Of a stretch of DNA of 64,000 nucleotides, positions 54,752-64,000 are shown piece after piece. Within the stretch, counting starts at the first letter, position 1. Each line of letters opens with the position of its first letter. This stretch comes from Oegoconia quadripuncta. Its lineage: Eukaryota > Arthropoda > Insecta > Lepidoptera > Autostichidae. The DNA is taken from assembly GCA_949316235.1 (NCBI GenBank), contig OX438741.1, positions 23,774,324 through 23,838,323 on the forward strand, in the 5' to 3' direction. Made by a program: the position numbers and the translations under genes. Under the pieces are notes generated by a model that did not search any database, was not told where the DNA came from, and worked only from the letters and a program-made list of their open reading frames with translations.

Positions 54752-55305
54752 GAATCTACAATAAAAACACTATTTGCAATTATTTATTTTTGCCAATTTC
54801 CAAAAGTCGTAGAAAAGAAATACTCAAGTGAAGTGGTTCCAAACATAGGTACTTAAACACCCACAAACTTTCTCATTTATAATATTTTTAATAGTTTGAC
54901 TAGATATTAATTTATTAGAATAGATTACATGAAGATATCTTCCTTGGAATTATTTATAATTAGAAAAATCTTTTTAAAGATTGGTACTTGAATAAGTTAC
55001 ATTATTGATGTCTAGGGGATTTATTAGGGAAAACACTGATACAAAATTGCAACACTTCTTTATACTTAACAATCTATGTGTACAAAACGTCATTTATTGC
55101 GTACCTATAGGTCGTGTTGGTACTATTGTTTCGGACGTACAAAGTTTATTTTATTTATCTCTAAACAGGTTATGGAAAAGTGTTTAAGAATAGTATGTTA
55201 GGACGATTCATTTAAATAACATAATAATTCGTACGAAGGAACGTACCCAATAAAATTGTGTAGTGCATTTAAGTTTGTTATCGGTACGGTAACTTTTTAC
55301 ATAGG

Positions 55306-58300
55306 ATGTCTGCAAGCGAACACGAGTTCAGCGAGGGATCTAACTACGGGTCTCCACAGTCAATGATGGACTCCCCGTACTCTTCACCCTCGCAGCAGGT
55401 CCCACACCTGACGACTGTGCTATCGGGAATATCTTGTGAAGAAGTATATATGCATGCGGATGGTAAATAATGTTACTCTATCTAGTAAACATAAAAGACA
55501 AAGACCAATCTGGGTCGCCTTCGGTCGGTTCGGTTTCCTTCTACTGAGGCATAAGTTTAATAATCTTAATTAAAAAAAAATTGTTTACATTGATCTTAGA
55601 AAGAAATCTAAAAAGTAGGACCACAACATTGATATGATAGGTTTAACCTATGAAAAAGTTAAGCGTAATGTTGTATGTTACTATTTTTCCAAAATACTAG
55701 TGATGAGATGAATCAACAACTTTCAACAAGGTAATGTGTAGTATCTGACTGAAGGTCAACTTGCGAGTCAATGCGACACCAATGTCCATCAGTCGCCTCC
55801 GTGTTGTATTGAAGCCTTAGGTGCAATAGAAATCCTAAATTATTTAATAATAAAATTTTTATTTATAGTGTCATACTGAAACAACACGCACTGGTTCCAT
55901 ATAACCCTACCTACCCTCATAAAGGGGAGAAGACGTTACTACTTGGTCTGTCGTGCCCCCTCCTGGACTAGCTTTAGTCAAAGATTTTTAAATACCTAGG
56001 TCCCATGTTGTACAACAAGTGTAATAGAATATACTCCATCTATTCACATACATTTCTTCGTAGTCATTACTCCACCGACAAGAGCATAGCTCTTAAATTG
56101 AAGAAGGTTCACGTAATAAAGATGAGTGTAAAAAAACTGTGATAACTTGGCTTTTATTACTCAACGAAGATTATATGGAAAGTTTATTGCAAAATATCCA
56201 ATAATCATTTAAGTTCATGTCCATACGCTGCTACTTCATATACATACACTCATCTACACACCCGCACACATACACAAATTCACACACACATAAACTAAAT
56301 CGAACACATTAAATGGAGTGTCGTTATAAATTTAAAAATGTTTTTACCACAATGTTAGCGGTATTGTTATATCTTTCTGCCATATTCATAGGACCACTGT
56401 TCGTGTATTTTTCGGTTGTGCGGGCCTGGTGTCCTGTAGTACAGGACCTTCCTAGTATTGGCACTAGCCTCCATAGTTATGGATTATTACGTCATTGTAT
56501 TAGCCTAAGCTTATATACTGCACTAAGAGTATTTGTGATCTTGTGGAGAAAATAAATTTAATTTTTATTATTATTTTATTATTATTATAAATAAACTTAG
56601 GTCCATGTTACAGAATGACTTTTAAGTCTTGAGTGTTATTGCCATTATTTTGTCACCTGAGAAATATAAAACTATAACAAAAAAAAAAAAAAATTGTGTA
56701 GTTTATCAACCGTCTGGTATTCAACACAAGCCTAGATGTTTACTGTGGACCTAGATGGCGCTGTGTGTTTGTGCAAAGATATTTATTATTATTTTTTTTG
56801 TTTATTCACAACGGGTTTGTACTTGACCTCAATCACAATATTATTATTATTATCTATTTTTGACCAGTTTCAGTATGGCTCTGTAATATGGGCCTTAAAC
56901 GTTACTGCTTATTACAGGGGTGGTGGGGTGTAATTCCTGGGTCAAATAAGAAATTCAAATCCAAGTGTTTTTTCCTATGTTGACATCACCGAATATTTTC
57001 TTGTTTATGGCCTGTAGTACGTCGACAAAAGAGATTGAGTTTAAAATGTAAATTTAATAAAATTAGTTTAAATTTCGAGTTCAGTAGGATGATAAGATAG
57101 CATACCATGAGGGTTTCAAAGATTGTGTGCTTTGATTGGTATACCCGAGAGCCAACTGGGGAGTAAATAGTTAATTAACAGACTCTAATTACTAACTGTA
57201 TTCTTTAGCTTTTAAATAGTTATTTTGAAAGCAAGCATTATTTGTCTATAATGCCCATAACAGTTGACCTACTGGAATTATACGAATTTTCAAGATAAAA
57301 AGTACTCTCTACAATAATATGGTAATGCAGTGGTCCCAACTTTGCAATTACACCTTGTATAGTCTATCTCTGTAGCAAATATTAAGAAATCTGTTCAGGC
57401 ATTTAAGAACCTGTTCACATCAACTAGACACTTAAATTTTGTTATTGGTATTGATTAAAACATCTTGCTACCAACAAATTATGTTGATATTTAACAATAT
57501 TTTCAGATTAACACCCTTGTAAGTATATACTATGCTAAAAGTATACCCCTTCTTCCGTAACACACTAGCTCTATTACATTAATTCGTGTTGTACAAGGCA
57601 AAACAAGCCATGCATAGCATTTTGGAACATTAAATTTTTAAGCCTATGGTTTGTCTTGCCCTTTTATTACAAAAAACAATATTTACAGTATTGGAGATAT
57701 GTTTGTTGTAGATTTTTATAACTGTCTATTTAGAACAATATTTTTTATTACAGTAAATGATTTATGTGAAAACAAATAACACTAAGAAATACTAAATATC
57801 AAAATATGATAATTCTTTTTGCTAGCCTGGTCTGTCCCACTGCTGGACCTGGCCTCCCCAATTTGCTTTCACATATCTCTGTCCAGTGCATTATCTCTCC
57901 ACTTCTTGTTAAAAGCATCCAACTAGTCGCGCCATCAGTTTTTTTTACCTCCCTCTTCTGCACATGCTGTGCTATGGCACCGAATCTGTGCACAGCCTGG
58001 CCCATTTTTTATCTTCTATTTCCTTAGCATTATTTTTTCTATCTCCCAAACATTTCTGTCCTTCTCTCTGTCAATTTTCTCGCTCTTTCTCTTAGGTTAC
58101 CCATACTTTTTCTATTACTCACTAGTTCCATATCTAAGTTTATCAATGCTCTTTCAAAATTCATTCAAATAACTATTTCTCCTGTAAAATCCTCCTGATT
58201 GGTTGTTCATCATATTACCAATGCCACTGTAGTTTAAGACTTGCTCAATATTTTTGGTGAGCATTCTGGTGTCACATTCATACACAACCAGACAATAAGT

Positions 58301-58815
58301 CCGCAGCTGCTCCTTTTCACAAAAAGACATCTAAATTAGTATTTTAAAGAAATACTTATGGGAAATAATTACTTGTCTATTTCGGTGGCACTATTTTTGG
58401 ATACAAGTTTTATGTAGTCATAGATAAAGCAGTCTCTGTATATGAGAAATGAGAATTCCAGTAGACATGTCACCAAAATTCTTATTAAAACCTTTAATAA
58501 CTTAAACAAATTGTTTCCTTTGGACTATTTGAACTCAATTTTTGAGATCCACTTTATATTCTAGCATCACTTAAATCTCAAATTAATGACTGTGAATAAC
58601 AATATAATAAACAATGTGAACTCTTCCAACACAATGCAGCTCATCTAGAATAATATTTATTTTTCACAGGTCGGCATCGACCATTTCTGCGCATCGTAGA
58701 GCAACCACAGAACTACTTCAGGTTTCGGTACAAAAGTGAGATGGTCGGCACTCATGGCTGTTTACTGGGAAAATCTACATCCGCCAGCAAGAGTAAAACC
58801 CATCCAACTGTCGAG
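55306..58815 (+). CDS. Relish: Relish (NF-kappaB), first two coding exons, gene continues to the right
   Basis: NF-kappaB transcription factor of the Imd immune pathway, which enters the nucleus and drives antimicrobial peptide genes. Exon 55306-55462 (MSASEHEFSEGSNYG, serine-rich, ending phase 1) joins exon 58670-58815, which opens the Rel homology domain: RHRPFLRIVEQP, FRFRYKSEMVGTHGCLLG, KTHPTVE. The RFRYKSE..GTHG pattern is the DNA-contact loop region and favours Relish over Dorsal (RFRYECEGR). The ATG follows an acceptor-like ATAG by one base, so a 5' UTR exon upstream is likely. The next Rel exon was not found up to 64000, so the rest of the gene, including any ankyrin repeats, lies beyond the edge. 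Confidence 0.9.
56313..56555 (+). other. Unexplained 80-codon frame with hydrophobic segments
   Basis: Starts ATG and reads MECRYKFKNVFTTMLAVLLY with a long hydrophobic stretch (LLYLSAIFIGPLFVYFSV), ends TAA, and is followed by a TTATTATTATT tail. The tail hints at the 3' end of a retroelement. I do not recognise the protein and would not call it a gene without transcripts. Confidence 0.2.
56690..56775 (+). repeat. SINE family B, 3' fragment
   Basis: Only the last part of the family (TTTATCAACCGTCTGGTATT to CTAGATGGCGCTGTGTG) is present. Confidence 0.6.
58290..58560 (+). repeat. Interspersed repeat family E, third copy
   Basis: Shares ATTTCGGTGGCACTATTTTT, ATAAAGCAGTCTCTGTATATG and GAGAATTCCAGT with 28890-29210 and 46590-46900. 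It ends just upstream of Relish exon 2. Confidence 0.6.
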
Positions 58816-59065
58816 GTGATTTACTATGCTATTCTATAAAGTTCATTATATATTCAGTAATAGATGCCAATACCAGATTCCTAAGGATATTTGCTTATGG
58901 ATATGTTCATATCCACACAGAAGTAAATATCTTTTTACTCGATGTAAGAAGCACAAAGAGCAACATACTTTATTAAGTACTTTTACCAAAGTAGATGGTA
59001 GGTGAATATACTTGAAGGCCTGGCTTTAGGATAGTTTGTCCTCACAGGAAAATTCACACATGCAG

Positions 59066-59400
59066 GTCATCATCATTATATCAGCCACAGGATGTGCATT
59101 ACTGAACATAGGCCTCCCCCATAGAATTCCAGAGTGACCGGTTGGAAGTGGCTTGTTGCATCAACTACCCGCGACCTATATCTCAGGTCGGCGCTCCACC
59201 TTGTGAGTGGACGTCTTAGGTTGCGCTTGCCGGTGGAGACCATGCACCGGCAGAACTTTAATGTCCCACCAGGCAATCAGTTCTTTAGAGCTATGTCATT
59301 CGTTCGCCTAGGGATTTCTTCATTCTTCCATAGCTCGTTGCGTGACTTTGAGGAAGAAAAGAAAGTTAACATTTTTATGAAACCCATGTAGGTACATATT
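59066..59400 (-). mobile_element. RTE-type LINE, 3' end, degraded
   Basis: Minus strand: LRRPLTRWSADLRYRSR followed by degraded sequence that matches the position of the SLWRSLGEAYVQQW end, then the tail of repeated ATGATG. Same family end as 51723-52203. Confidence 0.65.
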
Positions 59401-59587
59401 CGCTTTTATTTTTAGCAATATAGAAAAGCTCATGATCTCTGTTCACTCCCCAATGTTGCACAGTCACGAGATTTCTCAACTCTCAAATGGTTGCTCAACT
59501 TTTGTCGTTACATGAATACGCACCGAGGCAGTTCAATATTTGAGGTCGAAAGTGTCGGACTCTCATCTTCACAAAACCTGTGTGTGT

Positions 59588-59633
59588 AACAGATGTGATT
59601 GAGTTCAAACACTAACCCGTTGTGCATAAAAAA
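59588..59633 (+). repeat. SINE family A tail
   Basis: Only CAGATGTGATTGAGTTCAAA through the TTGTGCATAAAAAA end is left. Confidence 0.6.
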
Positions 59634-60069
59634 TGTAAGTAGCCAGAAATTAATCTGGTTTGGCCGGTATCATTCCAAGGTACAGTCAGCACCTAAATTG
59701 ACATTATGTCAAGGAGGACAAAATAATAAGCTAATATTGTACATATTTAAGAAGCACCCCTGGCGTAAGTAGCATTCGATATTTTCGGACCATTTTCATT
59801 TAGCCTAGTTAAGCAACATCTCGCGTGGTCAATCTTTGACCAGTAGTAGCATTTTCATACGAGTTCGTACGAGTTTATATTAAAGCATAGAGGCTTGAAA
59901 ACACTTGATTGTCAGGTGGCCACTAGTTTGACAAGAATCCATACTGTACCGGTGTATGCCCGTGTGGTCTATTGTGGCCCATACCGTCTCCCAGTGAGAG
60001 GAGACTGCCCCAACAGTTTGTCGCGTATAATTCCACAATTGATTTGAAAGTAACAATTACCCTTACTTT

Positions 60070-60380
60070 CGGATTTTTTTCCTTCACTTGTGACAAGAAA
60101 GAAAGGAAATCATAAGAGACCTCCCTTTGTGTCAAACTTCATGATTGTGGGTCGGGAAGTAGGTACCCTATAGTTATTGATGAGCTACCAATGAGTGGAA
60201 CTTGTAGTATGAAGATACGTTTTGAATGGCTGTATCATTTTATTGTGTTACACTGGAAATTTTAACTTTACAGCTATGACCCGACAGACCTTCGTATTAG
60301 TACAGACAAAAAGGGCAACGATTTTAACCCCCAGGGTACCATGCAGTCCTACTCGCATTTGACCGCCTTTTTTATGGTGG
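60070..60380 (+). repeat. Interspersed repeat family D, further copy
   Basis: Shares CCCTTTGTGTCAAACTTCAT, TGATGAGCTACCAATGAGTGG and TTGTGTTACACTGGAAAT-type sequence with 28480-28700. Diverged. Confidence 0.5.
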
Positions 60381-60987
60381 CGTCCACATATAGTTCTTTG
60401 AAGTATAAACCTGTAACTTTAACGTTGACTGTACCCAATGACTCGTTGTCGACGTAGTACCTACACTCCCTACTTCGACGTCATGTAATAATGATACGGA
60501 CGCGTTTTTACCCCAAGTCTAAGCTGACATCATACATTAGCTTGGCATGAGTTCCGTACTGATAGATAATGAGATATCGGAAATGTTCTTTTTTTTACAA
60601 AACAATAAGTACCTACTGCAATGATAGTGGCATTTGATTATCTCTAAATGTAATTTTATCAATTATCAGTAGGTATACGATTTCGTGTTGTGGTATTTAA
60701 GAGTTTATTTCCATGATTCTCGATGTGTGTCTAAGTAAACAAGTTTAGTTAGAAAGGGGGTACTAAGCCGAGACCTTCTTAGGTATCGTGTGTAGAACAT
60801 AGTAAGAAGTCTAAAAATTTTTATTTGGAAAACAAATATTTGGACTCCCATACTTTAAGTGCCACACACAATACGAGTATAGTAAAGTTAAAAATTTGTT
60901 TTTCGAATAAAACGTTTTACCCCTGGAAACCTCTTCTGTTCGCGACACCTAATAATAAACCTCTTTCGGCTTTGTACAGACCCAGAG

Positions 60988-61321
60988 CTTGTTTTTTTTT
61001 ATGCATAACTGGTTAGCACTTGATCTCAATCACACCTGATGTTAAGTGAAGATGAGCCCGAAGGTGGAAACGTACTGACCCGGAAACCCCATCTTATTTG
61101 GGGGACTGGCAATCTTATCTCTAACAACCGGAACACAACAAGCTATTAACATTGCTGTTTGGCAGCAGACTTAGAAATATGGTGGTATAGCAAGCCAGGC
61201 GGACATTTAAAATTCCCTACCACCTACCAAACGGAGTACTAAACATGTACCCCGCCGGGGATCGATGCCCGCTACCTCCGATTCGTAAACCCTATGTTGT
61301 TCACATTGAGGTACGAAGGCA
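60988..61321 (-). repeat. SINE family A, near full length
   Basis: Minus strand with a mutated B box and head (GTGAACAACATAGGG), the conserved body, and a T run at 60991-61000. Immediately right of it (61322-61372) is a LINE-like tail with GGGCTGATGATGATGA. Confidence 0.75.
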
Positions 61322-62029
61322 GGTCTATAACCCTGCAGTGGGATGTTTACGGGCTGATGATGATGACATAATCTTCAGGGAAATCTTTGGCTTAAAAAAT
61401 CGTTGTATGTAGGTACCTATATCAACATGAAATTTATGTTTATGAACGGGTGGTGAAATATATCTTGTCATCTAAGAAAAATGGACCATAAAGGTTTTGT
61501 AATAAAATTCTTAAATTATTTATATTAACTAGATGCAATATAATGATTGACGTACCCGGAGATCACCGCACTAAGAACGGGTTTTTTAAATTCTCCTTAA
61601 AGGAGGAGAAAAATATTTTAAACAAAAGTCAATATCTCCGAAACCAAAGGCTCTATTTGTATGTAGACTCTTCCATGGAAATAAATAAACACGTATTTCA
61701 TGAAAAGAAGGTTGTACTATGGCGATAGTTTTATAAAAAAGCTAGAAGGCCATAGCGGTAGTTTGGAGCGCGCTGTAATAACGTGCCCTTTGCTGTTTTA
61801 TCGTGGTAAAAATTTGTTTACTACGAGATCCAAGCCGACGAAGCCACAAGCCGAAGCTGTATGAGTTATATTTGACCAATATGATATTGACGCTGACAGT
61901 AGCTAGCTGACTGGGATTCCCTGATTTTTTAGTTTTGAATGTCGTCATAATTTTATACGTATTATAAATGTGTATAATTTTGAATGAGTCATATTCCTTA
62001 ATCCCTAGCAATAAAAGTTCTTTACCGCT

Positions 62030-62148
62030 TCCGTGGCAGCGTCGCATTCACAAAACGGAGGTTGCAGGTTTGATTTTCACCATGGTACATGTTTATAACA
62101 TCTGGTGTGACTGAGGCCAAGCGATAACGCGTTGTGCATAACACAAAC
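62030..62148 (+). repeat. SINE family A, internally deleted fragment
   Basis: Head (TTCCGTGGCAGCGTCGC, CGGAGGTTGCAGGTTTGA) joins directly to the 3' block (CATCTGGTGTGACTGAGGCC and GTTGTGCATAACA). The middle of the SINE is missing. Confidence 0.55.
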
Positions 62149-64000
62149 TACATTTTGTATAACATGTTCAACGTTATTTTAAATCGAAAAAGTTTCCATC
62201 CTTTTACATAACACACATAGTATACATAATAGGCATTCATTGTTGATATACATAAATAGAAGTCGGAAATAACTTGATTGTTGAACAGTTGAACTACTTA
62301 GGACCACTGTTAACAACATTGTTTAGTTCTCGGAATATATTTGCATAGTGTAAACAAGGGTAGATATCAAGTTGTAAGTGTAGATTGGATTACCGCTTTT
62401 AAAAACTGATACGTACACTGTGCTAATTTGCTACCAGTCCTAGTGTATTTGGTTCAATCAATTTTTTTGTCTCTAGAAATCACAAAGAAAAAATGAGTTT
62501 TAACACGTTCAATGACACAATTGAAAATTCATTGTTCACTACGTAGGTATATACTCGTAGTTGGCAAGGAACGTGTTAACTATTGAAATCTTCTTTTCGA
62601 GTCGAGGCAAGTTTCAAATTTTATTGGACCGAAACTTAGCCACTCTAACAGCACTCTCTGTGGCGTTAAGGAGGTGGTCAAAGGTTCTGTCACGGCAATA
62701 ACAGTTGCAGTGGCAGTGGGCGCAGCACAAAGCTCGAAGAACTGATGATCGTTGGGGAATTAGGGTTTTAGAATGGAGCCCAGGCACAGGCAAGCGAAAC
62801 TTAGGACGTCCACCCATAATAGTTGCATCTGTACACGACATAAAAATGAAGAATACGACTATTGATGATGATTGATGTGATGACTATTGACTATTTATAT
62901 GATGATTGAAATTAGATAACATTAACAATTCAAGCGTTTCAATAAAAGATAGAGTTATGTAGGTATTTAGCTTTTAACATTGTTTGTTCTATCTAGATGA
63001 TATAATCATTTGTTTTCTCGGGGTTTTCTAAATTTTCTATTTATAGTTTGTTATTATGTAAGTATTATTATTTATGTATTATTATGTTACCGCATTCACG
63101 TTTTTGTGAAAATTTTGCATGAAGAAGTTTATTAAAAAATGTACAGCGCCCCTAGCTGATTGTTGATCCACCATAAAAACCGTAAATCTGAGTAACAGTG
63201 TAGCTAGTTTTAACTAGTTTTTACGTTAACTATGGCATTTCTTTGTCCGAAAACATGCGTAGTATCCTCCAAGCTATGAGAAGTTATTTGGTTTTCCAAA
63301 ATTCCATTTTAAATTTCCAGAACTGGAAACAATATCTAAAGTTACCCCCTATATTTTCCAGGCTACAATTTGTACTGAAAATATAAACTTCCCTATAAAA
63401 CAATATTGAGTCATTTTGTATTCTCACCTTTTTTTTATTTAATAAATAAACAACCCATCTTTTCTGGAGTTATTTATATCTACCGTGATCTTCGTTCTAG
63501 GGCAGCGCCCATATTCTGAAGCATTACGCCATGGAGAGAAGACCTAATAAAAATTTTAATAAGCGTTTTTCATACGCAAACTGTTCTACCAAAAATGCAG
63601 CATATGGTAACAATAATATGCACCATTTTTGAGAATAGAACGATGACAACTTTGTTACGATATTGCTAACATATGTATCTTCTTTTCCTTGTTTTTGTGA
63701 CTATCGATCCATCCATTAGCAGCTCTGCGAAGGTCATTGAACAACTCTACATTGCTTGGGGAATCCCCAAGTTACCATACGCTACGTTTTGTTTACCAAT
63801 ATTACGTATATAGGAGTTATATTGGGTGCTCTGAGTCATTCGTCAGTACATAATTGACAAAACGGAACTCTTTATCAGTTTGTAAAGGCTTTTAAAAAGA
63901 AGATACGTATAAAGTTCTTGAAAAAACAAAGTTGAACTAAGTAAAAAGACATACCCTAGATAGAGGGCTAGAAAGAACAGTAGACTGGACATACCTAGTT

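Larger units (their letters stand above)
53040..55305. other. Divergent intergenic region between the C15orf61 homologue and Relish
   Basis: 2.27 kb between two start codons facing away. It holds repeat sequence at 53284-53410 (related to 19205-19400), a full SINE A (54417-54751) and AT-rich sequence. An acceptor-like TTTTTACATAG directly before the Relish ATG suggests a non-coding first exon somewhere here. I recognise no core promoter with confidence. Confidence 0.5.
55463..58669. other. Relish intron 1
   Basis: Holds a truncated SINE B tail (about 56690-56775), an unexplained 80-codon frame (56313-56555), a possible old LINE-like stretch (57810-58025), family E repeat (58290-58560) and AT-rich sequence. 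Confidence 0.55.
58816..64000. other. Relish intron 2 as far as visible
   Basis: No Rel-homology exon found. It contains LINE 3' remains (59066-59400), SINE A fragments (59588-59633, 62030-62148) and a full SINE A (60988-61321), family D repeat (60070-60380) and otherwise AT-rich sequence. Confidence 0.55.

Noticed and set aside
57799..58025. Possible LINE coding remnant
   Set aside because: It has only vague resemblance to reverse transcriptase ends with no defining motif, so it is mentioned only as part of the intron content.
59410..59590. Frame after an acceptor-like TTTTTAG that might be the next Relish exon
   Set aside because: The residues (QYRKAHDLCSLPNVAQ) do not match the Rel homology domain and the frame runs into a SINE tail.
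62614..62841. Minus-strand 75-codon frame
   Set aside because: There is no recognisable domain and no splice context. It is probably part of a decayed repeat.
1..64000. CRISPR array, rRNA, riboswitch or bacterial operon
   Set aside because: No regularly spaced repeats with unique spacers were found, no rRNA-like conserved blocks were seen, and all genes are intron-containing insect genes.

Overview
The window is eukaryotic and reads as a moth or butterfly (lepidopteran) genome segment. It is AT-rich, its genes are split by GT-AG introns, and it is full of tRNA-derived SINEs, LINE 3' ends, a Helitron with Lep1-like features and foldback MITEs. I assembled four host genes exon by exon from splice sites and matching codon phases: a cytochrome P450 that looks like CYP303A1 (minus strand, 27737 down to 4201, last exon off the left edge), an odorant receptor (plus strand, 33280-48253, complete, 8 exons, 430 aa), a small conserved protein homologous to vertebrate C15orf61 / DUF4528 (minus strand, 53039-50234, complete, 3 exons, 155 aa), and the first two coding exons of the NF-kappaB factor Relish (plus strand, from 55306, running off the right edge).

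Layout. 1-27737 is the P450; its large introns hold SINEs, a jockey-type LINE 3' end, a broken mariner-like (DD41D-type) transposon with long inverted repeats, several palindromic MITEs and an almost perfect 1.46-kb foldback element. 27738-33279 is a repeat-rich divergent intergenic region. 33280-48253 is the odorant receptor. Its 7.2-kb second intron holds a tandem array interrupted by a hAT element with a perfect 8-bp target duplication, followed by a nearly intact 4.9-kb DIRS-type tyrosine-recombinase retrotransposon. 48254-50233 is intergenic with a MITE. 50234-53039 is the C15orf61 homologue with LINE fragments in intron 1. 53040-55305 separates it head to head from Relish.

The host genes are single, independently expressed loci and form no operon or pathway. 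CYP303A1 (nompH in Drosophila) is tied to sensory bristle development and its neighbour is an odorant receptor, but any functional link is only a guess. The most striking content is the mobile DNA: the DIRS element keeps identical 173-bp inverted terminal repeats, an internal complementary region spanning its circle junction, open RT/RNase H and recombinase frames coupled by an ATGA overlap, and one frameshift in its gag-like frame. No CRISPR, rRNA, true tRNA or bacterial-type feature was seen.
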